Origin: Saprospiraceae bacterium
GTDB taxonomy: Bacteria; Bacteroidota; Bacteroidia; Chitinophagales; Saprospiraceae
Length of the DNA stretch: 22,434 bases
Direction: 5' to 3'
Assembly (NCBI GenBank): GCA_016710625.1
Contig: JADJVK010000042.1
Span: 1 to 22,434, forward strand
Both the position numbers and the translations under genes were made by a program. Below the pieces are notes generated by a model that was given only the letters and a program-made list of their open reading frames with translations, searched no databases and was not told the DNA's origin. This document shows positions 14,460-22,434 of the stretch, one piece after another (positions within the stretch are counted from its first letter, which is position 1; each line of letters starts with the position of its first letter).

Positions 14460-14909
14460 ATGAATAAATTAATAATAAATACTTCCATTACAATTCGAAA
14501 ACCTATCCATGAAGTATTTGATGCAATTGTAAATCCCGAAAAAATGGTACATTATTTCATATCAGAGAGTTCAGGAAAAATGGAATCTGGTAAAGTTATT
14601 CAATGGAAATTCCCAGAATTTGAGATTGTATTTCCAATAAAAGTACTTCATGTAGTTGAAAATCAGCTCATTTCTTATTCTTGGGAAATTAACAATCAAG
14701 ATTTAACCGTTGAAATCACATTGGAAGAAAAATCGAATCAACATACTTTAATCCAAATAAGTGAAGCTGAAATGGACAATAATGAACAGGGAATCAATTG
14801 GTTGAAAGGAAACACAGAAGGTTGGGCAAATTTTTTAGCTTGCCTAAAAGCCTATTTGGAATTTGGCATTAATTTGAGAACTGGCAGCTTTGAACACAAA
14901 AAAATCTAA
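14460..14909 (+). CDS. SRPBCC (AHSA1/START-like) domain protein
   Basis: The 149-residue protein is one SRPBCC domain: first strand INTSITIRKPIHEVFDAIVNPE, then MVHYFISESSGKMESGKVIQW, a central strand pair (VLHVVENQLISYSWEI, TVEITLEEKSNQHTLIQIS) and the C-terminal helix (NWLKGNTEGWANFLACLKAYLE). The EGWxxFLxxLKxYLE ending is typical of the AHSA1 (activator of Hsp90 ATPase homologue 1-like) branch, whose bacterial members bind hydrophobic ligands of mostly unknown identity. No signal peptide, so cytoplasmic. It is divergent from the CDF gene; the 86-nt gap holds no clean promoter match. Confidence 0.88.
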   Translation: MNKLIINTSITIRKPIHEVFDAIVNPEKMVHYFISESSGKMESGKVIQWKFPEFEIVFPIKVLHVVENQLISYSWEINNQDLTVEITLEEKSNQHTLIQISEAEMDNNEQGINWLKGNTEGWANFLACLKAYLEFGINLRTGSFEHKKI

Positions 14910-14980
14910 TATTGTTTCTTCAAAAATATTTATCGAAACATAATAATTTCTAATTTGTTGTTATTCAAAATTGATGTTCA

Positions 14981-16192
14981 ATGCATTTAAATATTGATGA
15001 CACTTTTACCACTGAACTAAAATCTGACCCTGAAATTCAAAATTCAAGACGACAGGTTTTGGATGCCTGCTATTCTTTTGTTCAACCTAGAAAACCATCT
15101 AACCCAGCTCTATTGCATGTTTCGGAAGATACAGCAAATTTGATTGGGTTTAAAAATGAGGATTTGGCGTCACCAGAATTCTTATCCATATTTTCTGGAA
15201 ATTCAATTTATCCCAATACAAAACCTTTTGCGATGAATTATGGAGGACATCAGTTTGGGACTTGGGCAGGACAGTTGGGTGATGGTAGAGCCATCAATTT
15301 ATTTGAAGTATTGCACGAAAATCAAAGATGGGCATTGCAGCTGAAAGGTGCTGGCGAAACGCCATATTCCAGAAATGCGGATGGGTTAGCAGTGTTAAGA
15401 TCCTCGATTCGGGAGCATTTGTGCAGTGAAGCGATGTATTATTTAGGAGTTCCAACCACTCGATCTTTATCACTGATTAAAACAGGAGATTTGGTTTTGA
15501 GGGATGTCCTATACAATGGAAACCCAGCATATGAGCAAGGAGCAGTGGTTTGTAGAGTAGCACCAACCTTTATCCGATTTGGAAATTTTGAAATATTAGC
15601 GGCAAGAAATGACCTTAAAAACTTAACAGCACTTGCCGATTATACTATCAAACACTTTTTTCCAACTTTGGAAGTAGGAACTAAAAATGGTTATTTACAA
15701 TTTCTTAAAACTGTTGTAGAAAGCACTTTTGAAATGATCCTTCATTGGCAAAGGGTCGGGTTTGTTCATGGGGTGATGAATACGGATAACATGTCCATTA
15801 TTGGTTGCACTATCGATTATGGACCTTATGGATGGATGGATAATTACGACCCGAATTGGACGCCGAATACAACTGATAGTAGTCATAAAAGGTATCGATT
15901 TGGCAATCAGCCCAATATCGCATTATGGAATTTGAATCAATTGGCAAATGCAATTTTTCCCTTAATCAATGATATTGAGCCAATTGTGAAAATTTTAGAA
16001 GCTGCAAGGGACTTATTTCCTAGTCAGTATTTAAAAATGATGCAATCTAAAATAGGCTTATCAAATGAGTCAATTGATGATTCTAAATTGTTATCCAATC
16101 TAGAAAAATTATTATCTGACTCCAATATGGATATGACACTTTTTTATCGAAATTTATCTACAATTTCAAAAAATCAGATAATATTCCGTTGA
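14981..16192 (+). CDS. selO: protein adenylyltransferase SelO, N-terminal part (frameshifted)
   Basis: SelO is a pseudokinase-fold enzyme that transfers AMP from ATP to protein Ser/Thr/Tyr. The frame covers most of the protein: MNYGGHQFGTWAGQLGDGR (85-103), LKGAGETPYSRNADG (121-135), VLRSSIREHLCSEAMYYLG (138-156), APTFIRFGNFE (194-204), FVHGVMNTDNMSIIGCTIDY (261-280) and GPYGWMDNYDP. These include the catalytic-loop NTDN and the metal-binding DYG-like motif. The frame ends early at TGA 16190-16192. Adding one A to the A6 run at 16168-16173 restores ...ISKKSDNIPLIVNSFEAF in line with the next frame. The combined product would be about 521 residues, close to the usual SelO size. Start ATG 14981 fits the family N-terminus. 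Confidence 0.9.
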   Translation: MHLNIDDTFTTELKSDPEIQNSRRQVLDACYSFVQPRKPSNPALLHVSEDTANLIGFKNEDLASPEFLSIFSGNSIYPNTKPFAMNYGGHQFGTWAGQLGDGRAINLFEVLHENQRWALQLKGAGETPYSRNADGLAVLRSSIREHLCSEAMYYLGVPTTRSLSLIKTGDLVLRDVLYNGNPAYEQGAVVCRVAPTFIRFGNFEILAARNDLKNLTALADYTIKHFFPTLEVGTKNGYLQFLKTVVESTFEMILHWQRVGFVHGVMNTDNMSIIGCTIDYGPYGWMDNYDPNWTPNTTDSSHKRYRFGNQPNIALWNLNQLANAIFPLINDIEPIVKILEAARDLFPSQYLKMMQSKIGLSNESIDDSKLLSNLEKLLSDSNMDMTLFYRNLSTISKNQIIFR

Positions 16193-16545
16193 TAGTCAAT
16201 TCCTTTGAAGCTTTTACATATGACCAAGCCACATTTAATTCTCAAAGGAAAAATTGGGAAAACTGGGTGGCAGACTATCTTCAAAGACTTCAAAAAGAGC
16301 CTCTAAGTGATAGTGAAAGAAAAGCAAAAATGGATAAAGTCAATCCAAAATATGTTTTGAGAAATTACATGGCACAATTAGTAATTGATGAAGCCGAAAA
16401 AGGCGACTATCAATTGCTTAATGAAATATTTGAACTGCTTAAAAATCCTTATGATGAACAGCCAAATATGGAAAAATGGTTTGCTAAAAGACCAGATTGG
16501 GCAATGAATAAAGTGGGTTGTTCGATGTTGTCCTGTAGTTCATAA
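16189..16545 (+). CDS. selO: protein adenylyltransferase SelO, C-terminal part
   Basis: This frame carries the SelO C-terminus: WVADYLQRLQ, the conserved MDKVNPKYVLRNYMAQLVI, EPLSDSERKAKM before it, KNPYDEQP, WFAKRPDWA, and the end CSMLSCSS. The final SCSS matches the position where animal SelO has selenocysteine (CSUSS), here ordinary Cys. The nominal TTG start at 16189 is an artefact of the frame; the true reading comes from the upstream part through the A6-run frameshift at 16168-16173. If the shift is real the enzyme loses its C-terminal redox cysteine and helical bundle. Confidence 0.88.
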   Translation: MIVNSFEAFTYDQATFNSQRKNWENWVADYLQRLQKEPLSDSERKAKMDKVNPKYVLRNYMAQLVIDEAEKGDYQLLNEIFELLKNPYDEQPNMEKWFAKRPDWAMNKVGCSMLSCSS

Positions 16546-16549
16546 GAAA

Positions 16550-16581
16550 AAGAGGCTAGAGATTTAATCCTCTACCCTCTT
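16550..16581. terminator. hairpin terminator between selO and the GreA-like gene
   Basis: AAGAGG-C-TAGAG (16550-16561) pairs with CTCTA-C-CCTCTT (16570-16581), 11 pairs with one C/C mismatch and an 8-nt loop. On the - strand the stem is followed by TTTTCTTATG, giving a fair T-tract for the gene at 16605-17048. The + strand tail is poor. Confidence 0.6.
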
Positions 16582-16604
16582 CTATTACAATAATTGAAAT
16601 TTTA

Positions 16605-17048
16605 TTAAGATATAGATAAAATCTTATACTCTACACTTCCTACTTTGAATTTATCCCCTACTTTCTTTCTAGAAATCACACCAAACATTGGTGCATTTTC
16701 AGAAATTCCAATAAAATTTTTACCATCAATGATAAATGGCAATGTTGCCAAACTAATATAAAAAGATAATTTATCAGTTACAATTAATGCACCAGATGTA
16801 GGTTTATCCATTGGTTCAGTGCTTAGTTTTTCTAAGCGACTCAACTCATATTCAGCTTCACCTAATTTGTTTTGCAATATTTTCTTAAAGTCTCTTGATT
16901 CATCGATATGTGAATAATCTTCTGGATCTTTTGCCTCTGTATCATCTAAATTTCCAGAACCACCCAAATCCTTCAATGAATCTTTCAAATCATTAATTAA
17001 ATTCTGTTTGTAATCTATTACATACTTTTTCAATAATTCTTTATCCAT
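16605..17048 (-). CDS. GreA/GreB C-terminal-like protein
   Basis: The 147-residue protein has an N-terminal helical, charged region (MDKELLKKYVIDYKQNLIN ... GEAEYELSRLEKL, about 1-77, likely coiled coil) and a beta-rich C-terminal domain (SGALIVTDKLSFYISLATLP, GISENAPMFGVISRKKVGD, FKVGSVEYKILSI). This matches the small Bacteroidota proteins related to the GreA/GreB C-terminal domain, where SP-x-G-x-x-L-L-G-K-K-x-G-D is replaced here by APMFGVISRKKVGD. Gre factors rescue backtracked RNA polymerase. This group lacks the full Gre N-terminal finger and its target is unclear, so the role is uncertain. It is read in the same direction as the giant surface-protein gene, whose end at 17143 is 94 nt upstream. 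Confidence 0.75.
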   Translation of the reverse strand: MDKELLKKYVIDYKQNLINDLKDSLKDLGGSGNLDDTEAKDPEDYSHIDESRDFKKILQNKLGEAEYELSRLEKLSTEPMDKPTSGALIVTDKLSFYISLATLPFIIDGKNFIGISENAPMFGVISRKKVGDKFKVGSVEYKILSIS

Positions 17049-17083
17049 AATACTTTAAATTATTTATCATAAAATCATCGTTA

Positions 17084-17091
17084 CAAAAATA
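17084..17091 (-). promoter_or_regulatory. putative -7 box for the GreA-like gene
   Basis: The - strand reads TATTTTTG, a TAnnTTTG match, 35 nt before the ATG at 17048. The upstream TTTTTTG is only 12 nt away, so the -33 box is not convincing. Confidence 0.35.
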
Positions 17092-17142
17092 AGCAATAAA
17101 ATACAAAAAACTCTTTTTTTCTTTTATTATTTTCAATTTCTA

Positions 17143-19662
17143 TTAATTCTGCATCAACGTAATATCTCCTTTATACAGTTTCTTTTTCCCATTAATAAAC
17201 TCAATTTCAACAACATACACAAATACAGCTGGATTCAATAGCTTTCCTTTAAATGAGCCATCCCAGCCTAAATACTCATCATTCGGTTGAAAATCTTTAC
17301 GACTAAACACCATTTCTCCCCATCTATTGAAAACCTCTAATTTTGAAACTTTTGCTACTGTTCTATTATTTGCAAAGACTGTAAAAAAGTCATTGTAGGT
17401 ATCATTATTCGGGCTGAAAGCATTTGGAATAAACACTTCGCTAATTTCTCGAATATACACCCAACTTGAAGTGGAATCTATACAACCATTAATATCTTTT
17501 ACTTTCACATGATACAAAGATGATTGTTTTGGCTTCGCCCAAATACTTAAATTATCCACTCTTCTGAAGGTAGTATCTTTAGATGTCCAATATACAGTAT
17601 CAATATCAAATTTTGAGTCAATTCTAGCAGTCATACTTGTAGAATCTAATTCAAATATTTCAATATCTTTCGGATCAAGTGTTACGGTTGGTTTAGACGG
17701 TGCCTTCACTTCTACCGAAGTACTTGTCTCACAATCATTTGAATCCTTTACTCTCACTATGTACTTCCCAATAGGTATATTCTCTGATGCAGGAATTTGA
17801 ATTGAATAAGCCTTCCAATCTTTTAAAGTATAAAAATAAGGCGGCTTTCCTCCGCTAGCACCTAAAACTTCAATGGATCCAATTTCGCTATCGCATTTTG
17901 GTGTTTTTGTAATTACATCAATATGATCTGGTTTGGAGGATGAAACTGTCATAGCATCTGTTTCAGAGCAACCATTTCTTTGATTTATAACTAATAAATT
18001 ATAATTCCCAACTGAACCAGCAGTTGCAATAATTTGATTGCCATTTGCTTTTATTTTTCCATTAACAGAACTCCATTTGTAAGTATAATCTACTCCTTTG
18101 CTCGATCCACTACCATCCAAGATTGCCTCGTTTGTTTTACAATTTAATTCTACATCTGATCCAGCATTCGCTATCGGTTTTTGTTTGTCTTCTTCTACCA
18201 AAATGCTACTATTTTGTGTGCAGCCGTTCGATAAATTCTTCAATGACAATTGATAAGTGCCTCCTTTGTCAACGATAGCAATGCTTTGGTTATTCCCAGA
18301 TTGGACATTCCCATTAGTAGTAGTCCATTTGAAATCAAGCTCCGAAGGTGTTGAGCTACTAGCATTTAATGAAGCTGTTGGCAAATAACAATTGATAATA
18401 TTTGGTAAAAGAATATTCGGTTTTGGAGCAAGAGTATCCGTTAAAACAATCACAGAAGCTGATGATTTACAACCATTTCTTTGATTGATGGCATCAACGA
18501 TATACTTTCCACCAGCAGTAACTGTAGGACTTGGAATGTCAGTTGTTGTGCTAAATTTTCCATCAATCGTTGTCCAAACATATTTAGTTTGGTCCGTTAT
18601 TCCTGAAGTCAACAATTTTATGGCTTTATTATCACAAGTGATATATGATGGTGGAGCAATCGCAATTTTTTGAACGATTGTATCAATTTCTACTTTGACA
18701 AAAGCACTATCTCGGCAACCATTCAAATTATTGGTTAACAATAGTTTATATGTTCCGCCTTGTATAACAGTTGGTTGCAAAGTAGATAAATCTTTACCAA
18801 ATACATTTCCGTTCACTTTCGTCCAATCTATCAATAAATCTGGATTATTCACTAAAGTTTTTGCAATTATGAGGGCTTCACTTTTTATACAATTTAAGGA
18901 ATCTGCTTTGATTGAGGCAATTGTAGGAACAACTTTATTATCCCCCACAATTACTGTATCTGAAGCAGTACAATAATTATTTTTATTTATAACTGTCAAA
19001 ACATATTTTCCTACACTATTTATGATTGGGTCTAACTTCGTTGCATTCTGAATGCCTTTTCCAGTTGTTTCAGTCCATTGATACCCATAATCTACCCCAC
19101 TGGAGGATTGAGAGCCATTCAATAAGATGGTTGGATTATAACAGCTTAAAACTGTATCTAATCCAGCATTTGCAAATGGATAGGACTTGTCAGATGTGAT
19201 GTTAATTGATGTGGAATCTTCGCAACCACTTGAAGTGACAATTGCTTTTAGTAAGTAATTTCCGGCAATATTCACTGTTGGTGTCAATGTATTTAAATTC
19301 CCATTTTTGCCATCAATTTTCCATAAATACTGGTAAGGTGTCAATGTTAGAACTGAGCCATTTATTACAATATTGGTATCTTTACAATTCAAAATTGTAT
19401 TGGATTGAATTTTAACCGATGGCTTTTCAAAATTATCATAAACCGTTATTAAAGTAGAATCAATACACCCATTCTTTTGATTTTCAATGATTAATCTATA
19501 AAATCCTTTTTTATTTACATTTATTGAAATGGTTTTATCAGGAAAAAAAGAATTATCTGATACATCTTTCCATTTCAAATCTATATTGGTTCCATTAAAA
19601 ATAGAAGTAGAACCATCTAAAATGGTGGTTTGCTTTTTTACAACTAATCGTATCCAATACAT
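17143..19662 (-). CDS. giant T9SS type B surface protein, C-terminal half (gliding-motility-type C-terminal domain)
   Basis: This 839-codon frame is the 3' half of a gene that continues through a frameshift into the next entry. In order it has the rest of one repeat, six full Cys-paired Ig/PKD-like repeats (each starting NC/SC/TC, with a W-T/S-x-x-NG core and ending near NGC), and a SprB-like repeat (about 590-655: GSIEVLGASGGKPPYFYTL ... GKYIVRVKDSNDC). A further beta domain follows, then the CHU_C/T9SS type B tail (last 95 residues: VFIPNAFSPNNDTYNDFF ... VFNRWGEMVF ... FVYVVEIEFINGKK). It should be secreted by T9SS and attached to, or released from, the cell surface, acting as an adhesin-like protein. 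True coding enters from the upstream frame near 19640; the ATG at 19660-19662 is probably not a real start. Confidence 0.9.
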   Translation of the reverse strand: MYWIRLVVKKQTTILDGSTSIFNGTNIDLKWKDVSDNSFFPDKTISINVNKKGFYRLIIENQKNGCIDSTLITVYDNFEKPSVKIQSNTILNCKDTNIVINGSVLTLTPYQYLWKIDGKNGNLNTLTPTVNIAGNYLLKAIVTSSGCEDSTSINITSDKSYPFANAGLDTVLSCYNPTILLNGSQSSSGVDYGYQWTETTGKGIQNATKLDPIINSVGKYVLTVINKNNYCTASDTVIVGDNKVVPTIASIKADSLNCIKSEALIIAKTLVNNPDLLIDWTKVNGNVFGKDLSTLQPTVIQGGTYKLLLTNNLNGCRDSAFVKVEIDTIVQKIAIAPPSYITCDNKAIKLLTSGITDQTKYVWTTIDGKFSTTTDIPSPTVTAGGKYIVDAINQRNGCKSSASVIVLTDTLAPKPNILLPNIINCYLPTASLNASSSTPSELDFKWTTTNGNVQSGNNQSIAIVDKGGTYQLSLKNLSNGCTQNSSILVEEDKQKPIANAGSDVELNCKTNEAILDGSGSSKGVDYTYKWSSVNGKIKANGNQIIATAGSVGNYNLLVINQRNGCSETDAMTVSSSKPDHIDVITKTPKCDSEIGSIEVLGASGGKPPYFYTLKDWKAYSIQIPASENIPIGKYIVRVKDSNDCETSTSVEVKAPSKPTVTLDPKDIEIFELDSTSMTARIDSKFDIDTVYWTSKDTTFRRVDNLSIWAKPKQSSLYHVKVKDINGCIDSTSSWVYIREISEVFIPNAFSPNNDTYNDFFTVFANNRTVAKVSKLEVFNRWGEMVFSRKDFQPNDEYLGWDGSFKGKLLNPAVFVYVVEIEFINGKKKLYKGDITLMQN

Positions 19663-22434
19663 TCACTAATGCAACAGGCTTTTTATTGTCTTGCTCAACT
19701 TTAGTGTAGGATGTATCCTTACATCCATTTTGTTGATTTTCAATAATTAATTGGTAATTCCCGTTTTTATCAACTGTTGGATTCAATGTGTTTTGACCAC
19801 TCAAAATATTGCCATTCGTCGTACTCCAATTGTAAATAAAGTCTGCTCCTATGGAAGACTTACTGCCGTCAATTTGAATACTCGTTTTTGCACAAGTCAA
19901 TGTATCTGGTGTGGATATCACATTCAATGGCAATGTTTTATCTACTTTTACTTCAACTGAATCTGTCGTTTTACATTTTGTCGATTGGTCTTCCACAACA
20001 AAAATATAATTGCCTGAGCTACCAACAGTTGGGTTAAATGTAGTGGCTCCACTGATAATATTTCCATTAGTTGTTGACCAATTATAAATGATATTATTAC
20101 CCGTTGTCGTTCCAGCTCCGTTAATCGTTATTGTAGGGTTTTTACAAGTGACCACTGCATTTTTATCCAACACTATGGTAGGTATAACCACGTTTAAAAA
20201 AACTTCTACTTGGTCAATCGTCTCACAACCATTAATAGTATCTATTACAGAAAGATTATAAATTCCTGGTTTATAAACATTTGTAGAAATATTATTTGGT
20301 GAATCAATTATTGCATTTGCAGGACCAGTCCAACTATAAATAAATTTTGTTCCACTGCTAGAATTTCCCCCATTAATGGTAACGAAGTTAGGTACACAAA
20401 CTAAATTTTGATCCAAACCAGCATTGGCAGATGGCTTGACTTTATCTTCATTTACAGTTGTCTTTATAGAATCAACACATTGATTTATTATATTTTTAAG
20501 CACAAAAACATAATCACCAATCGTATTGACACTTACAAAATGTAAATCATTCAATTTATTATTATTTGAATACCAACTAGGTGCGAAATTAATTCCATTA
20601 TCTGATGCAGAAGCATCTAATGTAATGGTAGGATTTTTACAAGTTAACAAATTAGGTGGAGGCAATAGAATTTTGGGTTTCACTTTGTCTTCCACCACAT
20701 TTACAGTTGCAGTATCTTTACAATTACTTGCAGTATTTGTCATTACCAAAGTATAATCACCGCCTTTATCAATGGATGGAGTTAAGGTATTTGTTGGTCC
20801 AGCAAAATTTCCATTGCTAGTAAACCAAGAATAGGTAAAGATGGCACCAGTGCTAGATAAACTTCCATCCAAAATCATAGTAGTTTTATTACAACCCAAT
20901 AAAGATGGTTTGATAATTAATGCTTTAGGCAAATCCACTGATTGTTTTACAACCACATTTGCAGAATCCGAGCAATTATTACTACTATTTTTAATCACCA
21001 ACCAATAAGTTCCACTATTATTTACAAGTGGGCTATAACTATTGGTTCCAGATAGGAAACTTCCATCTGAGGTTTTCCATTCAAAAGTAAAATTAGCTCC
21101 ATTGCTAGAACTTGTAGCATCAATTGTAACTGTTGGCGTAGTACAATTCAATTCTGCAGGTGGATTTATCGTAACAGTAGGTTTTGATAAATCTTTAATA
21201 ATTTTTATGGTAGTGTCATTTTTACAACCATTTAAAGTATTTAATATATGAAACACATAATCTCCTTGGTCATTGACAGTCAATATATTAGTGGTTTCTC
21301 CCGACACAATCGAACCATTTGTTGTTGTCCAATTGTAGGTATATTGACTTCCATTACTCCCTGCTGAAGCATCGATTTTTACTTTGTCGGATTTGCAATC
21401 AATCTGTGCAGGAGTTTGTATAACTATTTTTGGCAAATCTGCATTTAAGTTAATTTGAACAGTATCAAATGATTCACAATTGTTTAAAGAATTGGTAACC
21501 TTGATAATATATAATCCTTGCTTCGTTACTGTTGGGTTTATGGCGGTTGGATTTATGATTGGTTGGTTGGTCGGACTCGTCCAATTATACGAATAAATTG
21601 CACCTTGACTACTTCCAGAGCCATCCAAATTGGTTGAAGATTTGATACAATCCAAATCCATATCATTTCCAGCAGAAGCAATTGGGTTGTTTTTACTACC
21701 CAGCACTACTAAAGTATCTCTTCCTTCACATTTGCTAATCGTATCTTTAACCAAAATATAATAGGTTCCTGTTTCATTTAGTTGGATAGTCGGAGAACCA
21801 TTTCCATTCAAAATATTCCCATTTTGAGTGGTCCATTGGTAAGTATAATTCAAACTCGAAGGAGCAATATTTGCTGAAATCGAAAGAATGGTATCTTTAC
21901 AAGTCAACAATGTATCATTTCCTAAGTTTACTGAAATAGTTACTTGATTATTCTTAACCAAAACAGTATCAATACCTTTGCAGCCATTTTCTGGACCGGT
22001 TACTTCCAAAATGTAAGTTCCACCCTTCCCAATCAAAGGCTGATAGGTGTTTCCACCACTTATGATTAATCCATTTTTGGTAGTCCATTTTGGATTTGTA
22101 TTGGGCGGTCCACTTCCAATTAAAGTAATTTGAGTGGAATCGCAGTTGAGTTCCCGATCTGGTCCCCCATCAATTATTGGTGTTTTCGTATTTTCAAGTA
22201 CATCATATTGATAGTTCTTGGTACAAATAACTTTTCCAAATTTATAAGTAACCTTCAAATAATATCTTCCAGCTTTGCTGACGGTCACTTTTTTTGTATT
22301 ACTTCCACTTTCTATCACTCCATTGCTCGTTGTCCATAAAAAAGTAAAATTTAAAGTGTCAAATCCAATATAATTTTGGGCATAAATTGAAATTAATTCT
22401 ATATTTGGTTTAGGATTTTTACAAGTTAAAGTAT
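17896..22434 (-). repeat. tandem coding repeats, about 246 bp each, at least 17 full units
   Basis: Recurrent - strand motifs, such as CCAATTRTA-like segments encoding YxW on the + strand and CAACCATT encoding NGC, recur every 240-252 bp through the giant gene. Units have diverged at the protein level but keep the first Cys, the Trp, the G-x-Y and the second Cys. Seventeen units are complete, with another partial at the window edge. Confidence 0.85.
19595..22434 (-). CDS. giant T9SS type B surface protein, repeat region (5' end outside window)
   Basis: The frame is open from the window edge (reading TLTCKNPKPNIEL) down to a stop at 19595-19597, so the start lies beyond 22434; the GTG at 22316-22318 is internal. 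It holds a partial repeat and ten further repeats of about 82 residues. The consensus is C-x(4-5)-I-x-L/I-D-G-S-x-S-S-x-G-x-x-[FY]-x-Y-x-W-x-T-x-N-G-x-I-x-x-G ... P-x-V-x-x-x-G-x-Y-x-L-x-V-x-N-x-x-N-x-C-x-D-[ST]. These resemble PKD/Ig-like surface modules. At T6 19634-19639 (A6 on the coding strand) one extra A shifts SCKK-QTTILDGS to SCKKANHHF; with five A's the frame flows into the C-terminal half. Together at least 1,760 residues are visible. Confidence 0.88.
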   Translation of the reverse strand, partial: TLTCKNPKPNIELISIYAQNYIGFDTLNFTFLWTTSNGVIESGSNTKKVTVSKAGRYYLKVTYKFGKVICTKNYQYDVLENTKTPIIDGGPDRELNCDSTQITLIGSGPPNTNPKWTTKNGLIISGGNTYQPLIGKGGTYILEVTGPENGCKGIDTVLVKNNQVTISVNLGNDTLLTCKDTILSISANIAPSSLNYTYQWTTQNGNILNGNGSPTIQLNETGTYYILVKDTISKCEGRDTLVVLGSKNNPIASAGNDMDLDCIKSSTNLDGSGSSQGAIYSYNWTSPTNQPIINPTAINPTVTKQGLYIIKVTNSLNNCESFDTVQINLNADLPKIVIQTPAQIDCKSDKVKIDASAGSNGSQYTYNWTTTNGSIVSGETTNILTVNDQGDYVFHILNTLNGCKNDTTIKIIKDLSKPTVTINPPAELNCTTPTVTIDATSSSNGANFTFEWKTSDGSFLSGTNSYSPLVNNSGTYWLVIKNSSNNCSDSANVVVKQSVDLPKALIIKPSLLGCNKTTMILDGSLSSTGAIFTYSWFTSNGNFAGPTNTLTPSIDKGGDYTLVMTNTASNCKDTATVNVVEDKVKPKILLPPPNLLTCKNPTITLDASASDNGINFAPSWYSNNNKLNDLHFVSVNTIGDYVFVLKNIINQCVDSIKTTVNEDKVKPSANAGLDQNLVCVPNFVTINGGNSSSGTKFIYSWTGPANAIIDSPNNISTNVYKPGIYNLSVIDTINGCETIDQVEVFLNVVIPTIVLDKNAVVTCKNPTITINGAGTTTGNNIIYNWSTTNGNIISGATTFNPTVGSSGNYIFVVEDQSTKCKTTDSVEVKVDKTLPLNVISTPDTLTCAKTSIQIDGSKSSIGADFIYNWSTTNGNILSGQNTLNPTVDKNGNYQLIIENQQNGCKDTSYTKVEQDNKKPVALVNVLDTISCKKANHHFRWFYFYF

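Noticed and set aside
18485..21251. Several + strand frames of 62-93 codons within the giant gene
   Set aside because: They recur because the coding repeats recur; their peptides are antisense images of the Cys-paired modules.
17896..22434. Regular spacing of about 246 bp suggested a CRISPR-like or satellite array
   Set aside because: The units are coding modules with conserved protein motifs and diverged DNA, without identical direct repeats or spacers.
1..22434. tRNA, rRNA, CRISPR arrays, insertion-sequence transposase or integrase genes
   Set aside because: I found no cloverleaf-type sequence, rRNA-like stretch, short identical repeat-spacer series, transposase or tyrosine-recombinase motif anywhere in the window.

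Overview
The window reads as chromosome from a low-GC member of the Bacteroidota. The evidence is: type IX secretion (T9SS) C-terminal sorting domains on three proteins (types A and B); an Omp28-like protein and an OMP_b-brl-type outer-membrane barrel; a GreA-like small protein of the Bacteroidota kind; no clear Shine-Dalgarno sites; and promoter elements of the TTTG-N19-TAnnTTTG type. I cannot name a genus.

Left region (about 1-9.2 kb) is very AT-rich accessory DNA, with all genes on the + strand. It holds a HEPN-motif protein, an unrecognised protein with an ExoX-like C-terminal motif, a scar where two toxin-antitoxin loci have been joined (truncated HigA-type HTH plus the last 34 codons of a HigB), an intact HigA-type antitoxin, an intact higBA pair, and a secreted protein of unknown function. 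A family of intergenic repeats separates these genes. Three copies (after 3582, 4701 and 6136) begin with an imperfect inverted repeat of about 125-135 bp. Its outer arms are near-constant (ATAACTA/TAGTTAT), while its second arm pair differs between copies yet stays complementary within each copy. This resembles integron attC sites, with toxin-antitoxin genes as cassettes. The sequence after the inverted repeat is also shared, which a plain cassette array does not predict. A frameshifted outer-membrane beta-barrel gene closes this region.

Middle region (about 9.3-16.6 kb) looks like ordinary genome: Omp28-like T9SS protein, a shared terminator, a monooxygenase/small-membrane-protein pair on the - strand, truA followed closely by a secreted M28 peptidase with a T9SS tail, a CDF metal transporter with a Cys-rich tail, an SRPBCC protein, and selO broken by a frameshift.

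Right region (about 16.6-22.4 kb), on the - strand, has a GreA-like protein and the 3' part of a giant T9SS type B surface protein. It is built of at least 17 Cys-paired repeats of about 82 residues, then a SprB-like repeat and a CHU_C/gliding-motility-type C-terminal domain. Its 5' end lies outside the window.

Four genes (977, 6836, 14981 and the giant gene) are each broken by a single-base length change in an A run. This repeated pattern points either to homopolymer sequencing errors or to slippage. Anyone using the protein models should treat those four as probably continuous.
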